Shown here one piece after another: positions 24,688 through 35,517 of a DNA stretch of 64,000 bases (positions are counted from its first letter, which is position 1; every line of letters begins with the position of its first letter). A program made the translations under genes and the position numbers. The notes under the pieces were generated by a model. That model saw only the letters and a program-made list of their open reading frames with translations. It was not told the origin of the DNA and made no database searches. The DNA is from CAUTUX01 sp963545485 (GTDB lineage Bacteria > Bacillota > Clostridia > Christensenellales > CAG-917), in the NCBI GenBank assembly GCA_963545485.1, contig CAUUJG010000006.1, positions 1 through 64,000 of the forward strand, in the 5' to 3' direction.

Positions 24688-25861
24688 CCTTAAGCTTGTT
24701 AACTTCGACAACAATCTGTTTTACTTTATCGACCTTTTCCCAAGGCAATCCCGATTTTCCAAAATGTCCATAATTTGTTGTCGATCTGTATATTGGATTT
24801 TTCAGTCCTAATGTCTCTATTATAGCCATTGGTCTTAAATCAAACACCTTTTTAACTACTTCACTCAAAAGTTCATCATCTACAATTCCTGTTTTATGTG
24901 TATTTACATATATGGAAATAGGATGAGCCATACCTATAGCATATGATACTTGAATTGTAACTCTCTTACATACTCCAGCCGCAACTAAATTCTTACATAT
25001 ATATCTACACATATATGCAGCACTTCTATCCACTTTTGTAGGATCTTTTCCAGAGAATGCACCACCACCATGTGGACAAATTCCGCCATATGTATCAACT
25101 ATTATTTTTCTTCCAGTAAGACCACTATCACCTTGAGGTCCACCAATAACAAATCTTCCAGTTGGATTTATATAAATCTTTGTATCATCATCAATATACT
25201 TAGCATCTATCGCTTTTTTTACAACATGTTGAATAATATCTTCTTCAAGAGTTTCTTGATCAATATCTGGATCGTGCTGTGTTGATAAAACTACTGTATC
25301 CACCCTATATGGAACTTTATCTTTATACTCAACTGTAACTTGAGCTTTCCCATCCGGTCTCAAATATGGAATGATATTTGTTTTTCTTACTTCAGCCAAT
25401 CTTCTTGTTAATGCATGTGCCAAAACAATAGGTAATGGCATGTAATTTTCAGTCTCATCTGTGGCATATCCGAACATCATACCCTGATCTCCGGCACCCA
25501 TTGTTTCATAAATATCTTTTGAATGTTGGTCACTTGCAGCAACAACACCTTGGGCTATATCTGCTGACTGAGCATTTAATGATGTTATAACAGCACATGT
25601 ATTATAATCAAAGCCAATATCACTACTGTTATACCCTATATCGCTTATAACCTCTCTTACCGTATTTTTAGGATCATATGGTCTACTTAATGATGTTTCT
25701 CCAAACACCATTACTAATCCCGTATATGCACACACTTCTACTGCTGTTCGTGCATTTTGATCAAGCTTTAAAATATCATCAAGTATCGCATCTGCAATCT
25801 GATCGCATAGCTTATCAGGATGCCCTTCAGTAACGCTTTCCGAGGTTATAAACTTTTTCAT
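24677..25861 (-). CDS. metK: S-adenosylmethionine synthetase
   Basis: Makes SAM from methionine and ATP. The 394-aa protein has SVTEGHPDKLCDQIADAILD near the N-terminus with the catalytic His, GAGDQGMMFGYA, and FVIGGPQGDSGLTGRK, plus GGGAFSGKDPTKVDRSAAY, all signatures of MetK. Its ATG overlaps the rpoC stop by one base (TAATG), so it is translationally coupled to RNA polymerase and needs no SAM riboswitch promoter of its own. An intrinsic terminator begins at its stop codon. The placement of metK straight after rpoC is unusual compared with the ribosomal protein genes often found there. Confidence 0.98.
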   Translation of the reverse strand: MKKFITSESVTEGHPDKLCDQIADAILDDILKLDQNARTAVEVCAYTGLVMVFGETSLSRPYDPKNTVREVISDIGYNSSDIGFDYNTCAVITSLNAQSADIAQGVVAASDQHSKDIYETMGAGDQGMMFGYATDETENYMPLPIVLAHALTRRLAEVRKTNIIPYLRPDGKAQVTVEYKDKVPYRVDTVVLSTQHDPDIDQETLEEDIIQHVVKKAIDAKYIDDDTKIYINPTGRFVIGGPQGDSGLTGRKIIVDTYGGICPHGGGAFSGKDPTKVDRSAAYMCRYICKNLVAAGVCKRVTIQVSYAIGMAHPISIYVNTHKTGIVDDELLSEVVKKVFDLRPMAIIETLGLKNPIYRSTTNYGHFGKSGLPWEKVDKVKQIVVEVNKLKETR

Positions 25862-28800
25862 TATTCCTCCTCGCCGGCATAACGGTCTATATATTCCGTA
25901 TTTTGTGCCGAATTCACTCCTTCCGGTAATGCTGTAGTTATTGTAGCATATCTTTTCATTCCTGTTCCTGCAGGTATTAATTTACCGATAATTACATTTT
26001 CTTTCAATCCAAATAAAGGATCACGTTTATTATTAATTGCTGCTTCTGTTAATACTTTCGCTGTCTCCTGGAATGATGCAGCTGATAAGAATGATTCTGC
26101 ATTTAAAGCAGCCTTTGTCACACCAAGCAATATTCTCTTCCCTTGTGCAGGATTCTTACCAGAATTTACAGCTTCACTGTTAGTTTCCATATAATGTTGC
26201 AAATCAACATATGTTCCTGACAACATATCTGTATCTCCCTGATCCTCAATCAATACCATTCTCAACATTTGTTTAACGATTACTTCAATATGTTTATCAT
26301 TAATTTCAACACCAGCCATTCTATATGCTGACTGAACTTCTCTTGCAATATATTCTTCAACACCTGTTGTGGACTTGACTGCAAGTAATTCATGTGGGTT
26401 TATTGATCCTGAGGTTAATGGATCACCTGCTTTAATTTCTTCTCCTTCAGTTACTCTGATCTTTAACCCGAAAGGTATCTGATATTCTTTGACTTCACTT
26501 TCTCCAGAAGTAGATGTACTTGTTACCGTTACTGTTTCTTTATTCTTCTTTTTAGAAAGTGAAACAAATCCATCAATCTCACTTATGATTGCCTGTCCTT
26601 TTGGTTTTCTTGCTTCAAATAATTCCTGAACTCGTGGAAGACCTTGAGTAATGTCATCACCCGTAGCAACACCACCAGTATGGAAAGTTCTCATTGTAAG
26701 CTGTGTACCAGGTTCACCAATTGACTGTGCAGCAATTATTCCTACCGCTTCGCCCAATTTAACTGGATTTCCACTTCCCATATTCTTTCCATAACACTTA
26801 ACACACAAACCATGTTTACATCTACATGACAATACAGAACGAACTCTTACCTTTACATCTCTAATTGAAATCTTATTTTCATCAGCGTGCTTGTATAAAA
26901 CTTCTTCTATATATTTTGCCTGTTCTTCATTTATAAGCTCATCTTTATGTACTATAGCTTTCTTTGTGTATGGATCAATTATATCTTCTACTGCAAATCT
27001 TCCATTAATTCTATCTGACATTGGTTCAATGATATGTTGTCTAGGATCTTTTTCGTTCTGTGTCTTAGGTTCAAAAATTGCTCCTAATTCTTTTCCTCTT
27101 GTATCTCCACAATCTTCTTCCTGTATGATAACTGAATGTGCTACATCAACAAGTCTTCTTGTTAAATACCCTGAATCCGCTGTCTTCAAAGCTGTATCCG
27201 AAAGACCTTTTCTTCCACCGTGTGATGATATAAAGTATTCAAGAACTGATAAACCTTCTCTAAATGATGCTCTAACCGGAAGTTCGATTGTTTTACCTGT
27301 AGGGTCTTTCATCAGTCCACGCATACCTGCCAACTGCCTAATCTGTTTCATATCACCACGAGCACCAGATTTTGCCATCATCCAAATTGGATTGAAGTCA
27401 TCTTCCAGATCCTTTTTCAATTCAGCCTCTATTTTCTCAGATGCTGTTTCCCACGCACGAACTATTTCATTATATCTCTGTTCTGCAGAAATAATTCCTC
27501 TTGCATAAGATCTTTCTGTATTTACAACATCAAATTCCGCTTTCTGGACAATGTCTTTTTTCTCTTCTGGAATATGCATATCAAATACACTTGTTGTTAC
27601 CGCTCCAATTGTTGAGTACTTATATCCTAATGCCTTAATTTTATCTAATACAATTGTTGTGTCTGTTGCTCCATGATATTTAAAACAATGATCAACTATT
27701 TGTGAAAGTTGTTTTTTTCCTATCGCTATCTGCTTCTGACCAAAGGCATTAATTTGTATTCTCTTTCTTATGTTTCCAAGTATGAGTTTTTTATCATTCT
27801 CATAATTATCATTAATTCTATCAAGTTCCTTAGGGCTAAGAACTTTACCTTCATTTTCCAATTCTGCAATTTGTGCTTCTTTCTTCTCATCAAGTTCATT
27901 AAGCTCTTTTAATCCAACTTTAATTGCACTATCTATTTTTTCAGCCTGTTCAGAAGTTAATTCTTTCATTCTCAATTTTGTGCATACATTTGCTGTTGAA
28001 CGTTTTAATGCACCTGATTTTTGTGCCTGCATCAAAATATCAAATTGTCTATCATCAATTGATGATTCAATACCCAATATACCTTCAACTTCCAAGGCTC
28101 CTTCATTAGCCGGAATACTTCTATCCACAAATCTCAAATCCTGTGGCAAGTTCGAGTTAAATATAAACCTTCCCAGTGTAGAATGTATTAATCTATTCCC
28201 TGTTGATGTTTTTACACGAATATAACATAATGCTTGAAGTTCAAGAGTCTTTTCTTGATATGCCATCATTGCTTCATCAAATGATGCAAAATATCTTCCT
28301 TCACCCATTGCTCCTGGTTTAACTATTGTAAGGTAATATGAACCAATAACCATATCTTGTGTAGGTGAAACTATTGGTTTGCCATCTGACAATTTCAAAA
28401 TATTATTTGTACATAACATCAATATTCTTGCTTCAGCTTGTGCTTCGATTGATAAAGGCAAATGCACTGCCATCTGGTCACCGTCAAAGTCGGCGTTAAA
28501 TGCTCCACATGCTAATGGATGTAATTTAATTGCTCTACCTTCAACAAGAACTGGTTCAAAAGCTTGTATACCTAATCTATGCAATGTAGGAGCACGGTTC
28601 AACAATACCGGATGATCTTTAATAATTTCCTCAAGAATATCCCATACTTTTTCGTTATCTGAATCGATATATCTTTTTGCCGCTTTAATATTTTGACTCA
28701 ATCCATCCTCTATCAAACGACGCATTATGAATGGTTTAAATAATTCAAGTGCAATTTCTTTTGGAAGACCACATTGATATAATTTCAATTCAGGTCCAAC

Positions 28801-29841
28801 AACTATAACTGAACGCCCAGAGTAGTCAACACGCTTACCAAGCAAGTTCTGACGGAAACGACCTTGTTTACCTTTTAACATTGCTGTTAATGATTTAAGT
28901 TCTCTTCCACCAGCACCAGTTACAGCCTTTCCTCTTCTACCATTATCAATCAAAGCATCAACTGCTTCTTGCAACATTCTCTTTTCGTTTCTTATAATTA
29001 GTTCTGGAGCCCCGAGTTCCTGTTGTCTCTTAAGACGATTATTTCTATTGATTACTCTTCTATACAAATCATTCAAATCAGATGCTGCAAATCTACCACC
29101 ATCCAGTTGAACCATAGGTCTTAAGTCTGGAGGTATAACAGGTATTACATCCAAAACCATCCATTCCGGTTTGTTACCTGTCTTTCTGAATGCTTCAACA
29201 ACATTTAATCTCTTCGCTAATTTTGCCTTTTTATTTGGGGTTGCAATAGCTAATTGTTCTTTAAGTTTCGCAGATTCATCCTCAAGATCAACTTCCATAA
29301 GAAGTTCTTTTACAGCTTCAGCTCCCATTCCAGCTTTGAAGTCTGTTGGTTTATATTTTTCAAGAAGCTTTCTATATGTGTAGTCATTGATAACCTGTTT
29401 CTTTTTTAACCCAGGTACAATACCCGGATCAATAACTATGTATGCAGCAAAATATATGACCTGCTCCAATTCTCTCGCAGATACATCCAAAATTGTGCTG
29501 ATTCTTGATGGCGAGCCTTTGAAGTACCAAATATGAGTTACTGGAGTAGCCAATTCAATATGCCCCATTCTTTCTCTTCTTACTTTAGATTTTGTAACTT
29601 CAACTCCACACTTTTCACATATGATGCCTTTGTATCTAACTCTCTTGTATTTTCCACAATGACATTCCCAGTCTTTAACTGGTCCAAAAATCTTTTCACA
29701 AAAAAGACCGTCCCTTTCTGGCTTTTGTGTCCTGTAGTTAATTGTTTCAGACTTTGTTACTTCTCCCTTAGACCATGATCTGATCTTTTCAGGTGAAGCT
29801 ATTCCTATTTCTATTGAATCAAAACTGCTTAATTCGTACAT
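25861..29841 (-). CDS. rpoC: RNA polymerase beta' subunit
   Basis: The 1326-aa subunit contains the active-site NADFDGDQMAVH motif, the N-terminal zinc motif (CHCGKYKRVRYKGIICEKCG), the second zinc-binding set (SCRCKHGLCVKCYG), the bridge helix/trigger-loop region (RTFHTGGVATGDDITQGLPR) and normal C-terminus. It ends ...YAGEEE. It follows rpoB after 6 bp and overlaps metK by one base. Confidence 0.99.
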   Translation of the reverse strand: MYELSSFDSIEIGIASPEKIRSWSKGEVTKSETINYRTQKPERDGLFCEKIFGPVKDWECHCGKYKRVRYKGIICEKCGVEVTKSKVRRERMGHIELATPVTHIWYFKGSPSRISTILDVSARELEQVIYFAAYIVIDPGIVPGLKKKQVINDYTYRKLLEKYKPTDFKAGMGAEAVKELLMEVDLEDESAKLKEQLAIATPNKKAKLAKRLNVVEAFRKTGNKPEWMVLDVIPVIPPDLRPMVQLDGGRFAASDLNDLYRRVINRNNRLKRQQELGAPELIIRNEKRMLQEAVDALIDNGRRGKAVTGAGGRELKSLTAMLKGKQGRFRQNLLGKRVDYSGRSVIVVGPELKLYQCGLPKEIALELFKPFIMRRLIEDGLSQNIKAAKRYIDSDNEKVWDILEEIIKDHPVLLNRAPTLHRLGIQAFEPVLVEGRAIKLHPLACGAFNADFDGDQMAVHLPLSIEAQAEARILMLCTNNILKLSDGKPIVSPTQDMVIGSYYLTIVKPGAMGEGRYFASFDEAMMAYQEKTLELQALCYIRVKTSTGNRLIHSTLGRFIFNSNLPQDLRFVDRSIPANEGALEVEGILGIESSIDDRQFDILMQAQKSGALKRSTANVCTKLRMKELTSEQAEKIDSAIKVGLKELNELDEKKEAQIAELENEGKVLSPKELDRINDNYENDKKLILGNIRKRIQINAFGQKQIAIGKKQLSQIVDHCFKYHGATDTTIVLDKIKALGYKYSTIGAVTTSVFDMHIPEEKKDIVQKAEFDVVNTERSYARGIISAEQRYNEIVRAWETASEKIEAELKKDLEDDFNPIWMMAKSGARGDMKQIRQLAGMRGLMKDPTGKTIELPVRASFREGLSVLEYFISSHGGRKGLSDTALKTADSGYLTRRLVDVAHSVIIQEEDCGDTRGKELGAIFEPKTQNEKDPRQHIIEPMSDRINGRFAVEDIIDPYTKKAIVHKDELINEEQAKYIEEVLYKHADENKISIRDVKVRVRSVLSCRCKHGLCVKCYGKNMGSGNPVKLGEAVGIIAAQSIGEPGTQLTMRTFHTGGVATGDDITQGLPRVQELFEARKPKGQAIISEIDGFVSLSKKKNKETVTVTSTSTSGESEVKEYQIPFGLKIRVTEGEEIKAGDPLTSGSINPHELLAVKSTTGVEEYIAREVQSAYRMAGVEINDKHIEVIVKQMLRMVLIEDQGDTDMLSGTYVDLQHYMETNSEAVNSGKNPAQGKRILLGVTKAALNAESFLSAASFQETAKVLTEAAINNKRDPLFGLKENVIIGKLIPAGTGMKRYATITTALPEGVNSAQNTEYIDRYAGEEE

Positions 29842-29847
29842 GCTTCA

Positions 29848-32800
29848 TTACTCCTTATCATCACTGTTGTTTTCTAACAACGAACTTAAAACATCAATAT
29901 CATTTACTTCATTATCACCAGGATCTATTGCACTCAACAAATCTGCCAATGAGCCGATACCATCATCAGAGTCACTGCCCAACCCAGAGATCTGATCTGC
30001 CAGATTGATTTCAATTTTCTCCTTTTCTTTTTCCATCTTATTAGGTATCTCGTAATCTTCATTTGGTGAGTAGTCTCTAATCTTGATTTCGTTATCATCA
30101 TCAGTCATTACTTTTAGATCAAGACACATGCTCTGTAATTCTTTAACGAGAACTTTGAATGATTCCGGAATACCTGGTTCTGATACATGTGTTCCCTTAA
30201 CGATAGATTCGTATGTCTTAACTCTTCCTCCAACATCATCAGATTTGACCGTTATCATTTCTTGAAGAATATTTGATGCCCCGTATGCTTCAAGTGCCCA
30301 AACTTCCATTTCACCAAGTCTCTGTCCACCAAACTGAGCCTTACCACCTAATGGTTGTTGTGTAACTACTGAATATGGACCTACACTTCTTGCATGGATC
30401 TTATCAGCAACTAAATGACCTAGTTTTAGATAGTACATATATCCTACTGTAACTGGATTTTCAAATTTCTCACCAGTTCTTCCATCATATACTTCTATTT
30501 TGCCATCTACTTTTCCGTTCTTATTAGCAATTCCCGCCTCTTTAAACAGTTTCTTAATATCTTGCTCACTTGCCCCATCAAATACCGGAGTTGCGACCTT
30601 CCAACCATTCATCTTTGCTATATAACCAAGGTGAACTTCAAGAACCTGTCCTATATTCATACGTGATGGAACACCCAATGGGTTAAGAACGATTTGCAAT
30701 GGTGTCCCATCTTGTAGATATGGCATGTCTTCTCTTGGTAATACTCTAGAAATAACACCCTTGTTACCATGACGTCCTGCCATTTTATCTCCAACTGAAA
30801 TTTTTCTCTTTTGTGCTATATAAACTCTGACAAGAACATTTACTCCTGGGTTTAATTCATCTTTATTCTTTCTTGTAAAGATCTTTACATCAACAACTAC
30901 ACCACCTTGTCCATTAGGAACTCTAAGTGATGTATCTTTTACATCTTTTGTCTTATCTGAGAAAATCGCTCTTAAAAGTCTTTCTTCTGGTGTTGGCTCA
31001 CTTTCACCCTTTGGAGTTACTTTACCTACTAAAATATCTCCTGCTTTAACTTCAGCACCAACACGAATTATTCCGTCCGCATCTAAATTCTTCAACGCAT
31101 CTTCAGATAAGTTAGGAATATCTCTTGTTATCTGTTCGGCACCTAGTTTTGTATCTCTTGATTCAAGCTCATATTCTTCAATATGTATTGATGTAAATAC
31201 ATCATCCTTTACAAGATCTTCACTAATCAAAATAGCATCTTCGTAGTTATATCCTTCCCATGACATAAACCCTACAAGTATGTTTCTTCCAAGTGCGAGT
31301 TCGCCTTTATCTGTTGCAGGACCGTCTGCAATAACTGTTCCTTCTTGTACCACTTCACCATTTTCATCATATTTAGGTCCAACAACTCTATCTCCCTTAT
31401 TTACTATTGGGAATTGATTAATACATGTTGATTGGTTACTTCTTTGGAATTTCGCAAGTTTATATTCGCTAAATGATCCATCATCACATTTAATTATAAT
31501 TGTTTCAGCATCTACATAACTTACAACACCATCTTTATCGGCAATCTTCAATACTCCACTATCGTAGGCAATTTTATGTTCAACACCAGTCGCTATGATA
31601 GGTGCTTCTGTCTTTAATAAAGGAACAGCCTGTCTTTGCATGTTTGAACCCATCAAAGCTCTGTTTGTATCGTCATTTTCCAAGAAAGGAATAAGTGCGG
31701 TAGCTACGGATACCAACTGTTTAGGTGATACATCCATATAGTCAACATTGTCTCTGTTAACTTCTGTAATATTATTCTTAATTCTACATGTAACACGCTT
31801 CTTTACGAACCAACCGTCTTTATCTAAAACTTCATTTGCCTGTGCAACAATATATTTATCCTCTTCATCGGCTGTCATGTATACAATTTCATTTGTAACT
31901 TTTTTATTTTCTTTATCAACCTTTCTATATGCCGTTTCTATAAATCCATATTCATTAATTTTTGCATATGTCGCTAAAGATGATATCAGACCGATATTTG
32001 CTCCTTCCGGAGTTTCTATAGGACAAATTCTTCCATAATGCGAATAGTGAACATCTCGAACTTCAAAACCAGCTCTTTCTCTATTTAAACCTCCAGGTCC
32101 TAAAGCTGATAGTTTTCTTTTATGTGTTAATTCAGCTATAGGATTAGGTTGATCCATGAACTGTGAAAGTTGTGAAGAACCAAAGAATTCTTTTATTACA
32201 CTAGTTACAGGCTTAATATTAATAATCTGTGATGGTTGCAAATCTACTTCTTCAGCAGTCTGTGAAGCATTCAGTCTATCCTTAATGACTCTTTCCATTC
32301 TGGAAATTCCAATTCTAAACTGATTCTGCATCAACTCACCAACTGATCTCACCCTTCTGTTTGACAGATGATCAATATCATCACAAACTCCAAATCCATG
32401 AGCAAGTCCAAGATTATAGCTGATTGCTGCCACTATATCATCTAGTGATATATGTTTCATTACTAATCTATCTCTGTCTGCCTTTATGTATGCAATTCTT
32501 TCATCATTATTTTGAGTTTTTTCAAGTATTTCTTTTAATGCAGGATAGTATACTTTTTCTGTTATCCCTATTTCTTTTGGATTACATTTAATAAATGCAT
32601 CCAAATCAACAGTGTTATTTCCGATACATCTGTATACACACTTGTCACCTTCTTCACTTATATACTCAAGATCTACAACATTTACACCGCTATTTTGAAT
32701 AAGTTCAGCTTGTGCTACGGTGATTATATCTCCTTGCTTTGCAAGTATTTCACCTGTAACCATACTAATTACATCTGCAGCAACTTTATTACCTGTAATT

Positions 32801-33663
32801 CTTTCTGCAAGAGATAATTTTAAGTTATATTTATATCTTCCTACTTTTGCAAGTTCATATCTCTTATAGTCATAGAATATATTTTCAATTAATTTTTTTG
32901 CACCTTCTGTTGTAGGAATTTCACCTTGTTTTAGAGCCTGAAACAATGTAAGTAAGCCACCTTCATAATCTCTTGCTGTTCCATCTTTATCGTATGTAGC
33001 CTTTATTAAAGGATCTCCACCAAACAAATCATCTAAATCTTTGTCAGATCCGAATCCTAAAGCCCTTAAAAATGCTGTTGTTGTGATCTTTTTTGCTTTA
33101 TCAACATGAACATACAATATTCCTTGTGCATCCTGAATAAATTCAAGCCAGGCACCTCTATTAGGAATAACGGTCGTCATATATCTTTCAACACCATTTC
33201 TATCTCTTTCCATTTCGCTGTACACGCCAGGGCTTCTAACAAGCTGGCTTACAACAACTCTTTCTGCTCCATTTACAATAAATGAACCAGAATCAGTCAT
33301 TATAGGAAGATCACCCATAAAGACATCGTTCATTACAGGTGGTTTATCTGCCTTAAGACTTTGCAATCTTACTCTGACCTTTAAAGGTACCGAATATGTT
33401 GCATCTCTGTCTTTACACTCTTTAATATTGTACTTTGGTTGACCATCAAGATAGTGTTCAACAAATTCGAGTTTATAGTTTCCACCGCTGTCAATTATAG
33501 GTGAGTAGTCTTGAAGGACTTCTCTGATGCCTTCTCCTAAGAAATTCGCATACGATTTCTTCTGTGCATCAATTAAAAATGGAATTCTAAGAATGTTTTT
33601 GATTTTAGAAAAATCTTTTCTCTGTGTCATTCCATACATTTCGTCGTGGTACATTTCAGCCAT
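29848..33663 (-). CDS. rpoB: RNA polymerase beta subunit
   Basis: A 1271-aa subunit with the rifampicin region (FFGSSQLSQFMDQPNPIAELTHKRKLSALGPGGL), GRICPIETPEGANIGLI, and KMAGRHGNKGVIS. The C-terminus carries an acidic, Asp/Ser-rich extension (NLADQISGLGSDSDDGIGSL onwards) beyond the usual end. Here rpoB has its own promoter and a 266-bp leader; rplJ/rplL, which usually precede it, are absent and ispDF lies upstream. The ATG has a GGAGTAACAT-type binding site. Confidence 0.99.
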   Translation of the reverse strand: MAEMYHDEMYGMTQRKDFSKIKNILRIPFLIDAQKKSYANFLGEGIREVLQDYSPIIDSGGNYKLEFVEHYLDGQPKYNIKECKDRDATYSVPLKVRVRLQSLKADKPPVMNDVFMGDLPIMTDSGSFIVNGAERVVVSQLVRSPGVYSEMERDRNGVERYMTTVIPNRGAWLEFIQDAQGILYVHVDKAKKITTTAFLRALGFGSDKDLDDLFGGDPLIKATYDKDGTARDYEGGLLTLFQALKQGEIPTTEGAKKLIENIFYDYKRYELAKVGRYKYNLKLSLAERITGNKVAADVISMVTGEILAKQGDIITVAQAELIQNSGVNVVDLEYISEEGDKCVYRCIGNNTVDLDAFIKCNPKEIGITEKVYYPALKEILEKTQNNDERIAYIKADRDRLVMKHISLDDIVAAISYNLGLAHGFGVCDDIDHLSNRRVRSVGELMQNQFRIGISRMERVIKDRLNASQTAEEVDLQPSQIINIKPVTSVIKEFFGSSQLSQFMDQPNPIAELTHKRKLSALGPGGLNRERAGFEVRDVHYSHYGRICPIETPEGANIGLISSLATYAKINEYGFIETAYRKVDKENKKVTNEIVYMTADEEDKYIVAQANEVLDKDGWFVKKRVTCRIKNNITEVNRDNVDYMDVSPKQLVSVATALIPFLENDDTNRALMGSNMQRQAVPLLKTEAPIIATGVEHKIAYDSGVLKIADKDGVVSYVDAETIIIKCDDGSFSEYKLAKFQRSNQSTCINQFPIVNKGDRVVGPKYDENGEVVQEGTVIADGPATDKGELALGRNILVGFMSWEGYNYEDAILISEDLVKDDVFTSIHIEEYELESRDTKLGAEQITRDIPNLSEDALKNLDADGIIRVGAEVKAGDILVGKVTPKGESEPTPEERLLRAIFSDKTKDVKDTSLRVPNGQGGVVVDVKIFTRKNKDELNPGVNVLVRVYIAQKRKISVGDKMAGRHGNKGVISRVLPREDMPYLQDGTPLQIVLNPLGVPSRMNIGQVLEVHLGYIAKMNGWKVATPVFDGASEQDIKKLFKEAGIANKNGKVDGKIEVYDGRTGEKFENPVTVGYMYYLKLGHLVADKIHARSVGPYSVVTQQPLGGKAQFGGQRLGEMEVWALEAYGASNILQEMITVKSDDVGGRVKTYESIVKGTHVSEPGIPESFKVLVKELQSMCLDLKVMTDDDNEIKIRDYSPNEDYEIPNKMEKEKEKIEINLADQISGLGSDSDDGIGSLADLLSAIDPGDNEVNDIDVLSSLLENNSDDKE

Positions 33664-33779
33664 TATATGTTACTCCTTGTTTTAATAAATTCGACAAATA
33701 AATGCTAATTACCCCAACCCTTAGTATTAGTATAGATACAAGGTTCTTTGAGAAAATTTACGATATTTTGCAATATAAA

Positions 33780-33808
33780 ATAATAGCAATCTATGTGTAC
33801 ATAGTCAA
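33780..33808 (-). promoter_or_regulatory. rpoB promoter
   Basis: Minus strand TTGACT (33803-33808), 17-base spacer, TATTAT (33780-33785). About 110 bases of untranslated leader to the ATG would follow. The 33664-33929 gap otherwise holds AT-rich DNA with T/A tracts and a weak hairpin (TAGTTC/GAACTA, near 33895) but no gene. Confidence 0.65.
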
Positions 33809-33929
33809 AAAATTTTTAACCTTTTTTAACGGTTTAGATAAATAATTTCAAATTTTAACAATTTTTTAGGGTTTTATCTAACTCTAGTTCCTCAACGAAC
33901 TAACTAAATCTATATGCCATCTTTTAAAA

Positions 33930-35045
33930 TTATTCATCAACCCTAAGTAAAACCGACACATACGAGGCTATAGCATTCCCATTTCCAATTTCGCCTACTG
34001 CCTCATTCGTTGTTACGGATATGCCAATTTTCTGCTCACTTACTTGTACAATGCCAGCTATAGTTTTTTTCATTTCATCGATATATTTTGCTAACTTCGG
34101 TTTTTCCAAGATTATGCATATCGAAATATTTACAACATATTTTTTTTCATTCTGCATCATCTTAACAACTTCTTTAAGCAATTCAGTACTGGCTATATTA
34201 TCATATTTACTGTCTTCCACTGGGAAATAATGTCCTATATCTTTTTTTCCCATAGCAGACAACATTGCATCCATTAGTGCATGAATAGGAATATCTCCAT
34301 CTGAATGTGCTATAGGTCTTTTGTTAAAGTCAATTTTCACTCCACAAAGATGCAACCCATCACCTTCTTCCAATCGATGAATATCATATCCGACTCCAAC
34401 AAGATTAGCTATTCCTGATATATCTTCCTGATATGTAACTTTTTTGTTTCCAGGATCCCCAAGAACAGCCTCCGGCATCATGCCTGTATACTTTATTACC
34501 AATGAAACATCATCGTACAATTCTTCACACTTTTTTTTCTTTTCATATGCTTCTTGTAATACACTTTTTTTAAAACAACATGGAGTCTGAATTGCCATAT
34601 ATTCATTACGATCAACTGTTAAAAAACTAGCTTTGTTTTTCTTTAATATTGAATCGGTAACAGGAATATACAAAAATGAACCGATCTCGTTTTTCTTTTC
34701 TAAGAGCTTATCAATTAATGCTACAGTTACGAATGGTCTAGCTCCATCATGAATAATTACAAATTCATTTTTATTAATTGCATTTAAAGCTTTAAAAACA
34801 CTTTCCGTTCTATTTTCGCCACCTTCGATAACTTTAATTCGTTCGTCACTGAAAAACCTTGAGACTTTTTCTATACTTATCTTTTGAACAGCTATTATAA
34901 TCTCTGTGATATTTTCAAAATTGAGAAATGGTTCTACACTCTGTTGCAGCACTGTTTTACTTTCATTTATTTCTACAAATAATTTATCCGAGCCGAATCT
35001 TGAACCTGAACCTCCGGCAGCAATTATTAATGAGTACCTGTCCAT
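33930..35045 (-). CDS. ispDF: Bifunctional IspD-IspF isoprenoid enzyme
   Basis: A fusion of two MEP-pathway enzymes. Residues 1 to about 215 are IspD (MEP cytidylyltransferase): LIIAAGGSGSRFGSDKLF is the CTP loop and VIIHDGARPFV the second signature. Residues from about 220 are IspF (ME-cPP synthase): VGYDIHRLEEGD with metal ligands Asp and His, AHSDGDIPIHALMDA and the KDIGHYFPV motif. IspE, the intervening step, is not here. The start is the ATG at 35045 (an in-frame GTG lies two codons upstream); neither has a clear ribosome binding site, and the rpsI terminator is about 15 bases upstream. Confidence 0.93.
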   Translation of the reverse strand: MDRYSLIIAAGGSGSRFGSDKLFVEINESKTVLQQSVEPFLNFENITEIIIAVQKISIEKVSRFFSDERIKVIEGGENRTESVFKALNAINKNEFVIIHDGARPFVTVALIDKLLEKKNEIGSFLYIPVTDSILKKNKASFLTVDRNEYMAIQTPCCFKKSVLQEAYEKKKKCEELYDDVSLVIKYTGMMPEAVLGDPGNKKVTYQEDISGIANLVGVGYDIHRLEEGDGLHLCGVKIDFNKRPIAHSDGDIPIHALMDAMLSAMGKKDIGHYFPVEDSKYDNIASTELLKEVVKMMQNEKKYVVNISICIILEKPKLAKYIDEMKKTIAGIVQVSEQKIGISVTTNEAVGEIGNGNAIASYVSVLLRVDE

Positions 35046-35059
35046 ACACACAGTTTATT

Positions 35060-35082
35060 AAAAAAAGCTCGCATTTGCGAGC
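35060..35082 (-). terminator. Terminator of rplM-rpsI
   Basis: Minus strand GCTCGC-AAAT-GCGAGC followed by seven T. It lies between rpsI and ispDF; ispDF must be reached by readthrough or have an internal promoter. Confidence 0.85.
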
Positions 35083-35091
35083 CTTTAAAAA

Positions 35092-35508
35092 CTATCTCTT
35101 GCTGAACTGTGGTGCTTTACGTGCTTTGTGTAATCCGTATTTCTTTCTTTCCTTACATCTTGAATCTCTCGTTAAGAAACCAGCTTTTTTAAGTTCGGAT
35201 CTATATGCTTCAGCATCAACAACACATAGTGCCCTTGCAATACCATGTCTGATTGCACCTGCCTGACCCGTAATTCCACCACCTTTTACATTTACAACTA
35301 CATCAAATTTATTTTTTGTATTTGTTAATTCTAATGGCTGATTAACAATTAATTTTGTTGTATCTAATGGAAAATATTCATCGATTGTTCTCTTGTTGAT
35401 AACAATCTTCCCTTCTCCACCCTCTAAAAGACGAACACGTGCTACTGCAGATTTCCTTCTACCTGTGCCTATAAACTGTACTCTTTTGCTTACTTTTTTT
35501 GTTGCCAT
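35092..35508 (-). CDS. rpsI: Ribosomal protein S9
   Basis: A 138-aa 30S protein. FIGTGRRKSAVARVRL near residues 12-27, VVNVKGGGITGQAGAIRHGIARAL and the basic C-terminus KYGLHKARKAPQFSKR that reaches the P-site are complete. It pairs with rplM, nine bases apart, as in most bacteria. A hairpin terminator follows. Confidence 0.98.
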   Translation of the reverse strand: MATKKVSKRVQFIGTGRRKSAVARVRLLEGGEGKIVINKRTIDEYFPLDTTKLIVNQPLELTNTKNKFDVVVNVKGGGITGQAGAIRHGIARALCVVDAEAYRSELKKAGFLTRDSRCKERKKYGLHKARKAPQFSKR

Positions 35509-35517
35509 ACTTTACCT

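Noticed and set aside
24677..25861. SAM riboswitch for metK
   Set aside because: metK starts inside the rpoC stop codon, leaving no leader.
33664..33929. Ribosomal protein genes rplJ/rplL before rpoB
   Set aside because: The 266-bp gap holds only a promoter and AT-rich sequence.
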